Source of the DNA: Inia geoffrensis
Taxonomy: Eukaryota > Chordata > Mammalia > Artiodactyla > Iniidae
DNA: 64,000 nucleotides
Direction of reading: 5' to 3'
NCBI GenBank assembly: GCA_036417435.1
Contig: CM070903.1
Coordinates: 56,892,001-56,956,000 of the forward strand
The notes beneath the pieces were generated by a model. That model made no database searches and was not told the origin of the DNA. It saw only the letters and a program-made list of their open reading frames with translations. Shown here piece by piece: positions 31,800-45,591 of this stretch. Position numbers and translations under genes: made by a program. Every line of letters begins with the position of its first letter. The stretch's first letter is position 1.

Positions 31800-34700
31800 T
31801 GGTCCTGATCTTGGATCCACCTGGTGATAAGGCGTCTGGGCTAGGCTCCTCTTCCCGAATTGAGGTTTATGTAACCTTACTAAACACTCTTTTCTATCAT
31901 TCCCCAACTGGAAAATAGAGCCCAGGGCTGGGGCTAGAATTCGATCAGAAATGATCGCACACACACATACATAAACACACAGAATGGGAAGAATCTGGGA
32001 GGCGAGGTCGGTAAGTGAGCTGGGGACGGTAGGGAAGGAAAACGGATAGTTTCGCTTTTGCGGTTGTTACACAGCAGAGGTCAAGGCCCTTTGTGTTCTC
32101 ACCCCAGCACTTACCCGTGTCCCTTGGGTTGTTTTCTCCAGTTGAAGGAAAGAAAGAAGGAAAGCGGTCAGCCAGAGAGAGAAAGGAAGAACTAAAGGCA
32201 ATCAGAACAGAATGTGGAGGCTTGTGTTCCGCGAGGACCTTTTTCACCTGTCAGCTGACATTCAATTGTTTGATGTGCTGGCGCGATTCAGAGAACAGAC
32301 ATTCTGTATTGTTCCAAAAGACAGAATTGGGCAAGTGGAAGGTAGAAAGAGGGGGATTGGGGATAAATATAAGGAAGGGCTGTGTATGCCAGCTGTCCAA
32401 AAGGGGATGCAAAGCACTGAGTCACCAAAACCTGAGCTGAGACAAGATTTGTCAAGGGTGTGTTATGGAAAGGTGCTGGCAGGGATGACAAATCAGTAGG
32501 CCTAGTTGACCTCTAAGTGTTCAAACTCATTCACTCTAAGGCACTATGACTTGCAAATAAGGTAGTTCAATAGTACTCAGCAGATGTTTTATATGAGAGT
32601 TTTAAAATCAGAAACAAGCATCTATGGAATAAAGAAGTTGGACTAGATGTGTTTGTGATTTCCAGGCATTACACAAGCAAGGAGGCTCACACACACAAAA
32701 AAAAACAATGTCAGTTTTGGGGTACTCATTCTACTTCCAAAGAAAGAAGTGTATCTGTTACTACATTTGTAAGACTCAATAGAGGAAGAGAGAATTTGAA
32801 TGGCAACCCAAGAGCACATGGTGCTCTAATTTGAAAACCGGTAGTAAACACAAACATTTCAAATAATTTTCCTGATTGCATTTTTGTTTTAACAGTGGCT
32901 ATGATGCTGTTTTGATAGCAAAATTCTCTTTACTAAGCAACGTGAGCTAGCTTTCCAATTTTTCCTTTCATAGAACTTCAATGAAAGTATGATATTTTAT
33001 TTTCATTTTATGGGTAAGAAAAGCTTGACGAGCCTCTTCTGGATTTATTTTATTACCCCCAATTTCCAGCTGCTACCTCAAAGAAATTTACTTTTGGGAG
33101 GACACCAGAGCCACTAGCCTATAATTAGTAATGGGCTGTAATACCTAATTTCCACCAGAGGGAAGGGTGTGATTATCACAGAAGCACTCCGTCTAATAAT
33201 CTGAGCAGAGCCCTCCTACAGTAAGTGGGCAGTCCCAAAGCACTAGACATTTCTGGTTGGCCTGGATGACAGACACGCAGGGGGGATCTATTAGATGGTG
33301 CTGAAAAAGAGCCCTGAGGTCATTGTGCACAATCCACCAAAAGCCTTTTTCCCCATTTCAACTCTGCTTTGCCACTCTGCTGCCATAAAGGCAATTTGTT
33401 TCCTCTTTAAGGTATACTTTGGGGATTGCCTGTCTCAGCCACCCCCCTCAGCCCTGCCTCAGTATTCATTTTAACATTACTTCATGATAAAAATACTAGG
33501 GGAATAACAGGGAGGAGAAATTTAAAACAAGAACATCATCTGCTCATCTTATGGTTGATCCTGATGTTGAGGACAGTCAATTTGGGATATGAGACTCTTC
33601 AGCTCTTCCTAACCAAACATTTCAGCTTTGCAACATTCATGTACTAGTTACAAATGGCGGCTCAAATTTTTCAAACTCCACTTTCCCCCATTCGCTTAAC
33701 TTTGTATGAACCAACATTTCATTACTCTACACAAACACGTTTAAACACACAAAAAAGTTTATAAACATAAAAAGCGGACACTTGTACCTTCCAACCACGC
33801 ACAATGGTGTGCCATCTCCTAAGAACTATAAGAAGTGACATCGTCCTAAGATAATAAACACAGAAAACAAATGCTATTAAGGTGATAATGTTGAGAGAGG
33901 CCAATAACCCTCAATCGATAATAATGAAATGTCTCTGAAAGCACCTCGCACCATTATGGCTCATTTTCTCGCTTTTGTGTGAACATAGTCAGTGTGTTTT
34001 CATCTCTTCCAGTCTACTCCAGGTTAGACAATGGTGGGGTTTTCATTATAGAAATTCTGTTACCCATTTAACTGACCATCTTTATAGTCCCAAATATTCA
34101 GCACTGTGATAAGCATCCCTGGAGACAGTGGAAAATATGAGGCCCAGAACTTGCTCAAAGAATAGTGATGGTATTAAATGAGTTAGAAAATATGGTATTC
34201 ACTCTGGCTTGGCTAACCCACTAGCCATTTCCCCAACTTTCCTCTTTCTACTATCAAAGCTGAAGACTTGCTTTTCTAGACTCCCCTGCAGCAAAGGGGG
34301 CCATCTGACTTAGTACTCTTGAATAAGATAAAAGCAGAAATGTGTTGAGTGGTTTCTAGAAGACCACTAGATAAAAGGCACAGTCGCGGCTGGTTCTACC
34401 TCCCTTCTTTTTTGTTTCTGCTTTAAATACAGGTGCAATTACAGGATACTGAGGTGTCATTTGCATCCATGAGGGAAAGTCAAGAGAACTGCATGAAGCA
34501 GTCCCAAACATTCTTGAATTACTAAGCCAGAGCCAGAAGTCGCTCACCTCCAGAGTTTTCATTATGAAACAAAACTTTATTGGTTTAAGTAATTATAATT
34601 GGATTTTCTTTTAGTTGTAGCCAAAACTGTTCTTAACCAATAGAAATAAAGACAACGCATAATGCCAGAAAGCACCAGAAGCATACTTTCTTTCCATCAC

Positions 34701-37080
34701 TGGGCATCAGCAGAAGATTATTTGTTATGAACTGTGATTTATAAGTCTTTTCTTGCCAGAAGTGGTAAATGTCAGTAGAGAGGAAGACATTTGCAGGAGC
34801 CATTAGAACAAAGAGAGAGAGGAAGGGGCAAGACATGTGTGTGTATACAGAATATCATAACTAGAGTTAGACTAAAGCACAGGAAGAGACAGTGTTGGCC
34901 AGATAAGGAAGGAGAACATTAAAGAGAAGTTGGAGTGTCGGGGTGAAATTTATGTTTAGAGTGATGTATAATTTTCAGCCATTATTGGCTCATGCAGTGA
35001 ATCAGTCATTCATTTGGTGAGAGCCGGCTCCATGGTAGGTTCCAAGAATATAAAAATACAAATATCACGTTTCTGGTTACAGTTTAATAGAGGCAGAGTG
35101 TATCAGGTTTCAATGTAGGAAACAGAAACCATTCTGCATACGTCAGACACCAAGTAATATGATGCAGGGAAAAGGATATTGACAAAATCCATGGACGAGA
35201 TAGTAGGGCTCGAGTTAGGGGCCCACCACAGGACAGCTGAATTCAGCCTCACACCATGAAGCTTCAGAACAGAGGGCAGCAGTCTCCTGATGCCACTGTT
35301 GCAACTGCCTCCAGCTGCACGTGAGGGCAGTTTCCAAGTACAGGAGTGCTGAGGCTGGCCATTGCCTCTGAGCAATCACATCCATGTCCTTCCTAGTAGC
35401 AGCAAAACAAAACAATATTTTTAACATCCAGAATCTAAGTATAGTTTCTAGTTTTTCAGTCTCTCTAACTGGAGGAATTAGAGAGAAGGTGCTTGGAGAC
35501 TAAGGGAAACGATGCACAGTTTCCACCACACTGATGGACTTTTAAAGCCTCCATTCGTGCATGAAGGTGTTACAGGTCCTGTGAGAGAAGTTTGGGTTCC
35601 AAGGAGGGAGGTGGGCTAGGAAAGATTTCAAAGAAGCGATGGCACTTGACCAGTGCCTTGAAAGATGAACTTATACTTGTTGGGTGAACAGAATCAGGAT
35701 TGGCATTTTAGGTAGAGTGCTCAGTTGAAAAAAGGAAAAACGTGAAGCTACACACATTCGATAGGCAGCTCACTGTGTCTGGAGTGAGGGGCACAAAGTG
35801 GGGCAGGAGAGGAGGGGGTGCAAGCTTCAGTAGGACTGGGAAGGAAGTGGGAGTCAGGTCATGGTGGACCCTGAAGGCTGTCCTGAAGAATTTGGAGTGG
35901 ATCTTGCGGGGATTGGGAACCAGAGTCAGGCCTTCAGCAATGGAGGGCTATGAATGAATTTGTGCTTTGTAAGGATTGCTCTGGACGCATGTGAGTACTA
36001 GGTTGGAGGAGTTCAAGCCCGGAAGCAGGAAGGCTAGTTAGCAGAGTGTTGTAGTAGAAAGTGAGAAATAGCCTCCTGAGCTGGGGAGAATTTGATATTA
36101 TGTGGGAAAGAGATGAACTGGATGCCCTGACAGTTTAGGTAGCCGTAAAGGTCATCTCTGGAAGACTTGCAATAAAGTGGAGAAGAAACCATGGAAATGA
36201 GGACTGGAGTGGTGCCCATGGAGAGAAAGAGATGAATAAGAAAGGTCGATATTAGGAAAACCTGGGAGTGGGCATTTCTAAATGGGACCACAAGATACTA
36301 GTAAATGCAAGGAGAAAATACAAGTTTGGTTGGCTTAACTTAGTCCTTCAGGGGTCTGAGGGAAGCAGGAAAGAAAGAAAGGGCAAAAGTTACTCCACGG
36401 TTTTAAGCTTGAAGTCCTGGGGAGATGGTCTTGCCGTTGACAGTATTGGGCAAGGCACCCAAAATCACCAGTTTGAAAGGTAGAAGAGAATGAGTTCATT
36501 TTTGTCACGTTAGGATTTCGCATGAAACAAACAGCACAGCCAAGTAGAGTATTGTCTTACACTTTAAATAAATATGTGGTTTTCCTGTCTTCAATGGAAT
36601 TAGCTAACAACAGGTTGTCATTTTTCAATGAAATGTAATTTTGTGTTATGGAAAATATTAGTGAAGTTATTGAGCCTTGTGTGCCTCTGAAGTCAGAGGC
36701 TGAGAAGCTCGTGGGAATGGGAGAAGCTGGTTAAAGATACCAGGAAGAAGAGAGACACGCTCAGGTGAATGTATGGGGAAATGCGAATTTTGTGGCTATG
36801 AGTTAATATTTGTCAAGACTGATCAAAAAAATCTGCAAATAAATTTTCCCTCCTGAACCCCCGTTTACATACGGATGTCTAATTTGTGAATTGAGGCTGT
36901 ATATAAACTCAATAGGATGCCTAGAGTTATACAATAGCCTCACCCTGAGAAGACAAGACAGTGTTTTTTATAATTGTATTTCCTGGGATTTGTCCATTAA
37001 AAAATGAAGGGGAAATAATGTGTCCAGATCCCTCTCAAACTTGTTCCATCTTCTTTCAACAAAACCCTTTTATCTATAAA
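31800..37080. other. Intergenic DNA between MORC1 and C3orf85, proximal part
   Basis: No coding exon recognised. 31,960-31,980 has a short CA-rich run. 35,090-35,400 and 35,640-36,140 contain text of old interspersed repeats (gtatcaggtttcaatgtagg and gtgccttgaaagatgaac-like), family not assigned. The rest is unique-looking. Confidence 0.5.
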
Positions 37081-37383
37081 ATGGAAATAGAGTTACAGAT
37101 ATAGAAAAAAAACTTATGGTTACCAGGGGGTAAGGGGGAGGGGAGGGATAAATGAGAGATTGAGATTAATATATGCACACTACTGTATATGAAATAGATA
37201 ACTAATAAGGACTTACTTTATAGCACAGGGAACTCTACTCAATACTCTGTAATGGCCTATATGGAAAAATAATCTAAAAAAGAGTGGATATATGTATAAC
37301 TGATTCACTTTGCTGTACACCTGAAACTAACACAACATTGTAAATCAACTATGCACCAATAAAAATTAAAAAGAGAGAAAAAA
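37081..37383 (+). mobile_element. L1 LINE 3' UTR fragment
   Basis: The text gttaccagggggtaaggggg, tagcacagggaactctactc and cacctgaaactaacacaaca, ending in aataaaaattaaaaag, is the 3' end of an older cetartiodactyl L1. Confidence 0.85.
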
Positions 37384-40332
37384 ATCATTGCAAATAGCCA
37401 AACTTAGTGCATTATTAGAATGCAAAGTGATAAAACAACACACATTGATCTTTGGGGCACTCTGTAATGAGTCTTTTTTAAAGTTCAAAGGTGGAAGAAA
37501 CCTCACACATGTAAGTAAGACTCGTACCCTGACCTTTGAGAACAGCAGTTACAGACGTGCAATGAATCACTGACAATTCAAAGGGTGAGGTAAGCACATT
37601 TTACCTGCTGTGGCAAAAAGAACCACCTCTTAAAATTTCTTATCTAACTCAAATTGCAGACCTTTGAAATGAAACAAATTGTCCTGTATGTTCTCCAATG
37701 GACAATTTTCAGTCTGGGGACCTTTCTTACCCATAATTGTATTGTCTTCCCCCCAGAACATACCACAGTAACATCCAGGAAATGCCTGGTATATTTCAGA
37801 AACTTAAATAAACTTTTGTTTTTAAATATAAAATTTGCTGACTATTTTTACTATTATCATACCCCTCCCATATCAAATCGCCAGACTTCTGTTATTTGAG
37901 GTATGCTCAAAGAATGTTGTAATGAAAAACAAGTTTTTAGAGCAGGGACAAATTTTGTCTACAATCAAAACTGCACAGCCATTTTAGAATAGTTTTTGGG
38001 TTTATTTTACTGTTGAACTTCAATTATTTTTGTTCTACCATAAATATAACAAAAAAGTAATGCAAAAAATCCAACATGTAAAAGAAAATTCTGTGACGTG
38101 ATATCAGGGCTAATCTATCATCAGCCTAACACTCTACCATCTTGTTACTTGTAGCCTGATATTTCCTCAACAAGGTGTGAAGCCTTTCATTTCACAGATA
38201 CTGCTGGGGGAAATCATATGGTGTGGCAGAGAGGAATTACTGAATGTGGGCTGAATGTGGAAGTAGCTAGTTTCAAGGTTCCCAGTTCAAACACTGATGC
38301 CATCCTGCTCTTCTGGCTCAGAGGTATTTTCTCGATATCCCTACCTTGGATGGGGACTGGAGTGCCGTCCAGAAGAGGCAATTTGCTCTTAGACCTTATC
38401 CCAGTGATATGGTTAATGATGGAGCATCTTCCTTGGTGTGGTGACTGATAACACATAATGCTATTGGAAAACATCTAATCAACAAAAAATGCCAACAGGC
38501 GTTGATATGAAGTATGCACATGGGGATTGAGAGTTCATAACATCTCTCGAGTTTCCAAATTCCACACCTTTTCACCCCAAATCATTCAGTTTGAGTGTGG
38601 CACAGGGAGGTTGGGGGTGGGAAGTGAGTCATTGGTTTAGAGCCTGAATCCTTTTCACAGTGGCTTCCTGACTTTGTATCAGTTTCTGTAACATGCTTCT
38701 CTCCACCACTCTTGCTTTGGGGGCGCTATTTCTTTCTCTTTAACTTTCTCACTTGTTCCTCCCCATTCCTAGGAAAAGCACTGTCTACCCTCTGATCACT
38801 AACCACCGAATTGGTCAATTGGGTTATTGTCTCTATTCAGAACATCACTTCCTGCCAAAGCTAATCACCCTATCATTTAAGGGGCCCCCATCCCTAGGTA
38901 GTCTCTCACCACTGAAAAGTCATATTTGCAGTGGATATCACCACTCCAAAAGTGGTATTTCCTTTTTTCTTGTACCTAACTCTTATAGATAAAAATCCCC
39001 ATAATACCTGAGGTGATAAGTAATTATTATTATCAACTTTCCACTGGCAGGATCTTCCCCCACAAAGAAGCTTGCCATCATATGCTGAGGAGTTCAAGGG
39101 ACTGGGCTCATTAAACTTGGCTGGATTTATTAAATATTGCCTCCCATTATTTTATAACTTAGGTATTCAAAAGTTTCTTCAAGACAGCTATGTGCATGAT
39201 AAAATAGTATATAGTTGGTCATCTACCCACCCCTCTTCTGTCTTTCACTTTCCCCTAGAGCACAAACATACCCCAAACTCCGTCATCGTCTTGTCTTTTT
39301 AACCATATCTCAATCAGACCATAAAATACCTTTGTTTAATTATCTTAGACTGAGTCCTAATGCTTATTCTTTCTGTGTTTGTAGTCTCTTCCTTTTTCTC
39401 ATCCTCCTTTTCAGGATTACCCCTCCATTCTTACCCCCACCTAAAGTTCTCTTCTTTGTGGCATCATAATCCTCATCTAGAGTAACTAAAGGATTAATCC
39501 TGAGCAGAAAGTCTGATGGTGACAGTAAAGAATATGAAATCTCTCTGACCTAAAGGGGACTGGGACATTGAAAGCCATTATACCCCTATTAAAAGTTAAA
39601 TCTCTATTCCTTATAGTAACCCTCTGTATGGGGATAATCACAATTCCAAGAGCCTTGGAACCTGCATTAAATTTGATTTTCTAGTTCCAAAGGATAGTAT
39701 TCTCAGGATTGCTTGAGAACTATATTACAGTGGATAACAAAAAAATGACTATAATAATGCATTTAATGTCTATTATATGACCAGGAATAAACCAAATAAT
39801 CTGGTTTTAGGGCTCATGAGAAATTTGTGAATTCTATCTGAATAGCCTGCTAAAAATGAAACCAGTGCTGCCATGGTACAAAGGCCTCTTTCCAAGCTCC
39901 CTAATTCACTCTTGCCCATTTATACCTGTCCCAATACAGTTTGCTTCCATGGAAAAGAAATGTATCCATCAACCTGGTGGTCAACCTCCGTGGGAATGGG
40001 AACTAAAATTTTACATTAGCTTCAACATGTTGACCCAGAGATATAAATAATTCAACAATTTTTAAATTCCTGGGATGGAATCTGAATCAGGAAAGACAGA
40101 AAGAGAGGCTTGTGAGAGAGCATTTCTTCTCCTTCTTAAACTTCTCTTTTACTGAAGAAAGAAAAACAATTTCACCATGGAAAACATCATCAGCTGACAG
40201 AGTCTCAGGGGGACTCTTCCTCCATCCACTATTTTTGGTCAACTTTCCAAATACTCCTATTCCTTATGGACAAACAAGAGTTGGGAAAAGCAAAACTACC
40301 CAAGTTTGAAGGTTTTTCTCTTTGCTAACTTG
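37384..40332. other. Intergenic DNA, no gene seen
   Basis: AT-rich, unique-looking sequence with short chance frames only. No repeat class recognised with confidence. Confidence 0.5.
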
Positions 40333-40784
40333 TTATGGAGTGAATTATATCCCCCCCCAAACTTTATGTATTCATATGTTGAATACCTAGCCCCCAGGAT
40401 CTAAGAATATGACTGTATTTGGAGATAGGGCCTTTGAAGAGGTAATTAAGTTAAAGTGAGAATGTTAGGGTGTGCTCTAATTCAGTCTGATTGGTGTCTT
40501 TGTAAGAAGAGGAGACTAGGACAGGGACACCAGGGATGTGTGCGTGCACAGAGGGAAAGCCATGTGAAGAGGCAGCAAGAGGGAGGCTTAAGAAAAGCTG
40601 AAACGAGGGGTCTCAGAGGAAAGCAAGCCTGTCGACACCTTGATCTTGGATTTACAGCCTCCAGAACGGTGAGAAATAAATTTCCTTTGCTTATGCCACC
40701 CATTCTGTGGTATTTGCTATGGCAGCTCTAGCTGCCATATTACATGCCCTAGCTGTAATATGCTCTAGCATATTACAAACTAAT
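40333..40784 (+). mobile_element. MaLR-type (MST/MLT-like) solo LTR
   Basis: The text gttatggagtgaattatatc, catatgttgaatacctagcc, ccttgatcttggatttacag, cctccagaacggtgagaaat and a terminal acaaactaatac is the standard layout of a mammalian apparent LTR retrotransposon LTR. No internal region remains. Confidence 0.75.
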
Positions 40785-41354
40785 ACCCACCACCCAACAA
40801 CAATTAATGGGAAGCAATTTCTACCATTCTTATGCAGCCACTGTGCCAACAGATGTTCTCATTTTAACCTCTTGCCCCGTCCAACCCAGGACTCAAGATT
40901 TTCTGTTTATGCTCCCCAATCTGCCTCCCCACCCATGGCATCTCATTTTCAAATGCCCTCATCCATAACCTCCTATATCTTAACTCTCCCATCTTTTCCT
41001 CAAGGAACAAGGCATTTCAAGGAATACTTTAAATCCTTTAAAGCTGTTCCTTTCCCTGGAGAATCCAGCTGTTGTTTCAGTACACTTAGACTGAAACACA
41101 TGCCCTTAGTCACACTGGTGAGGGCTCAATTACAGGTTGCAGCAGAGGAAAAAAAGCATCATAAAATGATAGAACAGCCTTTACTTCAGATCTACACTAG
41201 ATTATCAAGTTTATCTTCTGAGATTACCAGAACCATGGGAACAGACTGCTTCCCTATGGAACAAATACTAATGCCCACAGAGCCACCTGCAGAGAAAAAT
41301 CTAGCCCCATTCACTACTGCAGTGATTCTCAAGAAATGCTTTCTTTGCTTTTAG
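40707..41354 (+). other. Long open frame of 215 codons, not recognised
   Basis: This is the longest open frame outside L1 in the window. It starts in the end of the MaLR LTR (MVFAMAALAAILHALAVICS), which gives a hydrophobic N terminus by chance of repeat sequence. It runs on through proline- and serine-rich text (QSASPPMASHFQMPSS) to FTTAVILKKCFLCF. I see no known domain and no conserved splice structure. Probably non-coding. Confidence 0.2.
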
Positions 41355-44300
41355 TTTAGTGGAGCATGGAAGATGTAGCAAATGACAGACTGTGTTTTGA
41401 TAGTGAGCCAATTGGGCAAGGTCCCTTGATAGTTCTGTGCTCCGTAAACTAGCTAGCACATTGCTGACGCTCAATAAATGTCACATATCATCAACTATCA
41501 ATTATTCAGTGTATAATGAGGAAAATGCCTTGGCATGCATTATCTCAAAGCTTAATCAAGAAGTTGTGTGATTCTGACACCATATCATAAAACAGATTGG
41601 TATTTTTACTTAAACTGCTAGATTGTGTACATTTGTATTAATGACACATCTTTAAATCACTCCAATTTGTTTATGGTGACAACCAGTACAAATCGCTGAA
41701 ATTATTGGACATCAATAACATAGAGGATTGCTTAAGTACAATATTCCCAGATGTTATTGTGATAGCCTCAAATGACAGCCGACTAATGTATTGTGTCCAT
41801 TTGAGCACCTTGATCTATACCCATCCTCTTTCCTTTCCTGGAATTTTCTTCCTCCCTCAATTGTATTTGTCCTCACAAAAAAATCCAGTTGGCCTCACTG
41901 GGAGACTTTCCCTGAAATGATCTCCCACACAAGAAACAATGTTTGACATATCTTTGTAACTCTAGTACTTGGAACAATGTATATGGAATGCATTCAAAAT
42001 AGATGGATTCTGAAAAGTACCTAGATCATAGGAAGTGCTCAGTAAATAGGTGAGTGAAGGAACACCTGAAGGATAAATCTGTAAATTCCCCATTGTCTGT
42101 CTTCATACTGCTCTATAGTGGGTGTCCATATTAGCAAATAAATGAGAAAGAGGGAGGCGGAGGAACCCTGCACAACAGGGGTAGCCTAGATCTCAAGATG
42201 ACAATGAGCCTGGATAGTGGGGAGCTCTCCCCTCCTCCTCAAACCAGGAAGGATCAGCCCAATCTTTCAAAGACCCTGAACCACCTACATCTAGTAAAAG
42301 AGAAGTCTATCAGGCAAGCTCTTAAACTTCACCAAACCACATTAAACTGAACGCATCTTAAGCTGTAGCAAGTTTTAAAATCTGTAGCAGTCACACTGAA
42401 AATGAACACAAAAGCAGAATACTTTTCTCCAACATTTTAGCTAATATCTCCAAATGAATCCAGCTCCTGCTATTAATATATGAAGGGAGGGGGTACATGC
42501 CCCCATGTCCTGACAACAGGATTGAAAAGTCGATAGTTATGATGGTAAGAGGGAATATAGTGTACTTAAGTGGAGGGAAAAGGTTAAAGAAAGACTATAC
42601 CTTCTATTTGCCTACAACAGGGCTTCGTTTTACTCAGAAATGGAGAAAAAAATAAAAAATAAAAACAAAAGCTCCAGCTTCCAAGGCAAAACAATATTCT
42701 ACATAGTAATTCAAAAATAGTTTCTGCATTCTACCAGGTGAGCCTGAATCTGACTTCTTGTGCCTCACGAAACAGCTACTTTCTGCCCATAGGACAGACT
42801 ACAGAAACTCTCATTCATTCTTGGGATATAGTTGCTGTGTCATTCTCTGCCTAAATGTAAAACAAAACCATGAGTGTAATGGGCTATTCCCTCAGTCCTA
42901 GGAGGGAAATGGTACCTCTAAGAGGTTTGACCTGATAATAATGACATGACATGATAATAATGACATGTTAATACTCTATCTTAGAATACAAACTATATCA
43001 AGCCCATTTGCAGTCAAATCAGTTTAAAACTGACTCCTTTACCAGGTGCTATGGTAAAATTTTTTTCTCAGGTAGTAACTCTCCGAGAATTTCAAATAAC
43101 TTCACAAAACTAAGCGCTATCATCAGCTTATTTTCAATAGGTTGAATGCTGCTGAAAGCTCAGTACAATATTTATAAGGGATAGTATCCTCTCCTTCAAC
43201 ACGTTGACTAACCTTCCACCTTTTCATGATGCTGATGATGTCACTGAATCATGCTAGGCTGCACCATGCCCCCATCACTTCTTATCAGAATTTTATAAAT
43301 GAACATTGCATTCTACAAAGCTTTGCAGTTTGCTGGGTCTGATTACATTTGTAGCATGACTCAGAGCAGAAACTAAATTGAGTTTGCTCCTTGGTAGAAT
43401 AAAATTTTCTTTATTTTCTTGTTTAAAAAAATTTTTTTATAGTATTAGATCTGATTTCACACATTTTTCTTCTAACATTTATATTTCACTGATATGGAAG
43501 AGGCCATGGGATATTACCAAGGTCTATCAGACCATATTAAAGTAATAATTTCTAAATATAAAGCATCAAAGTTGTAAACAGACTCCATTGGTGAGTTTCA
43601 TTAATTCATGCCACTTGATATTTCTGTTTTTCAAATATAGATATTCCAGTTTCATTTCCAAGAACATTTCTATGTCTTTATAATTACCACTTTTTATGGA
43701 TCTAGCTTTTTTCTTTCATAGATCATAAGAAGAGACAAGCTATAGGGAACACTTCAAAAGCCAAAGCTTAACATAAAAACAAAACAGCTATATTTTAGTC
43801 TTGTTTTTTGTTTTGTTTTTTGTTTTGTTTTTTTTTGCTGCCAGTAGGATAAGGCTGTATATTGGTAGACTAGTGCAGGAAAATACTCAGTTTAACGCAG
43901 TTCAATTTAATTTGAATCAGTTGATTCAATTAAGTTCAAAGTTCAATCATGTTTACTGAGGGCTATTATATGAAGCTATTGTATGAAAGGTCCCGTGCTG
44001 GGTGCTGAGGGCATACGAATAGGAGTAAGATGCAGCACCAGCCTTCAAGAAGCGTGTAATCTACTCTGGAACATTGAAATGTACATACATAACCATAATA
44101 CAGGGAGGGATGGCCTATGTACTAAGGATATGCAAACGTAAGAAAGAGCAGCCAAATCTGATTTGGGGGATCAGAGATGGCTTCATTCACCAGGAAGGAC
44201 AAGATTTTCTGGCCCATGAAGGATCAAATACCTTTACTTCCCTTGCGAACCTGAGTTGCTGAGGCCACCTTCACCTGTGGGCCAAATTGGGGTCACATTC

Positions 44301-45289
44301 ACCTTAATTTGTTTCATTTCACTGGCTTTTGCCTCTAAGCACAAGCAGCGCTCTACTTCTGCTTCAAAGTTTCACCCTGTAATTTCTGGACACTCCTTCA
44401 ACAAGTTATTAAATCTCTCTGAGCCTCAGTTTACCCATCTGTAAAATGATAATACCTTCACCATAAAATTGTCATTAGGATTAAATGAGACTGTATATAT
44501 AATTTATGGAAGAACTATTATTACTTTACACTTGCATTATACACTTCAGCCAAAATAACTAATGACCCATTTTGTGAAAGAAGTAAAAGAGATAGGATGC
44601 TACCCTGCTCCCATCCCTCCTCCAGACAAGGCTCATTTTAGGTGCCAAAAGTTGAAGAATGATGGGAGGAAGAGAAGAAGAGGGAAAGATGAATTTCTCC
44701 TTTGTTTCTATAAACTTTAAATAACAAGAAAGTACTTTCCCTTTGGCTTTCTTGAGGTTCTTCTAGTCTATCACACAGGTGCCTATTTATACCACTCCAT
44801 CAAGTAATAAACAAGGAGGCTTACAGAAATGTGGCAGTAGCTGTTGCACCAACAAAATCTTTTCTAGATGGACACATGGGATAGGCTGCCAAGACTCTGC
44901 TGTGCTTATTTCCAGATACCTGTCTTCCCAAGCCCTCCATCAGTAACTGGAAGCACAGCTCCCAGCTAGGTAGATCCAGGTTTCTAAACACTCTATGATT
45001 CAAAGGTAAACATCCAGAAAGTCATCTCCTACCACTTTTCTATCCCTACACCTTACCTGTTACCTGTTATGGATTGCATAATCTTGATGAGACTGGCTAA
45101 AAGATGCATAGTTTCTGTTAAGAATAAACTGTATGATGATGAAACTATTCATTTAACTGTTAAGCATGCCACTGAAAAAAGGAATTCTTTGAAAAATCAA
45201 AATAAAAAAAGTGTTCTGATTGTATTCATTATACACTTTTGTTGGAAACAAGCAAATTTTACCACTCAGTTAAACATTCCTTTGTTTTT
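41355..45289. other. Intergenic DNA with scattered old repeats
   Basis: A MIR core lies at 44370-44510 (ctctctgagcctcagtttac and ggattaaatgagac). A poly-T/TTTTG tract is at 43800-43840. Old repeat text of unassigned family is at 43970-44230 (ccttcaagaagcgtgtaat). No gene seen. Confidence 0.5.
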
Positions 45290-45491
45290 AATTAAACTTT
45301 TTATTTTTAGATCTATAGAAGCATTTGCACTTGTAAGAAATAATACAGAGAAATCCCATGTGACCTTCACTGAGCTTCCCCCAGTGGTAATGTTTTACAA
45401 AACTACAATGCAGTGCAATATCACAACCAGGATGTTGACATTGCTATATCTACTAATCTTATTCAGATTTCCTCAGTCTTATATGTAGTCA

Positions 45492-45494
<3 letters not shown>
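45290..45494 (-). mobile_element. Old L1M 3' UTR, outer layer of a nested stack (left part)
   Basis: The text agatctatagaagcatttgc, cccagtggtaatgttttaca and tcacaaccaggatgttgaca is the reverse-oriented 3' region of L1MA/MB elements. It resumes at 46085-46506 and again at 46729-46885 after younger insertions. Confidence 0.75.

Positions 45495-45530
<36 letters not shown>
45495..45530. repeat. (GT)n microsatellite
   Basis: About 34 bp of uninterrupted tg repeats within the nested repeat stack. Confidence 0.93.
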
Positions 45531-45532
<2 letters not shown>

Positions 45533-45591
45533 AAGAGAGACGGAGAGAGGTGTATTTAGTTCTCTGCAATTTTATCATGTTTTGTGTGTGT

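Larger units (their letters stand above)
31480..31800 (-). promoter_or_regulatory. MORC1 CpG-rich promoter / 5' UTR region
   Basis: This short segment is markedly richer in G+C and CpG than the AT-rich DNA on both sides and overlaps MORC1 coding exon 1. I see no TATA box at a sensible distance upstream of the ATG. That fits a CpG-island promoter. The transcription start cannot be set from sequence alone. Germline genes of this kind are typically controlled by promoter methylation; that is family knowledge. Confidence 0.7.

Noticed and set aside
31463..31964. Overlapping open frames of 77-151 codons on both strands at the MORC1 promoter
   Set aside because: High GC removes stop codons. Only the minus-strand part beginning at ATG 31594 matches MORC1.
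35742..35957. 71-codon frame MKLHTFDRQLTVSGVRGTKW in the intergenic DNA
   Set aside because: It falls in text of an old interspersed repeat and has no recognised homology or splice sites.
45069..45488. 139-codon plus-strand open frame (starts MDCIILMRLAKRCIVSV)
   Set aside because: Its second half is reversed L1M 3' UTR and the first half shows no family or splice structure.
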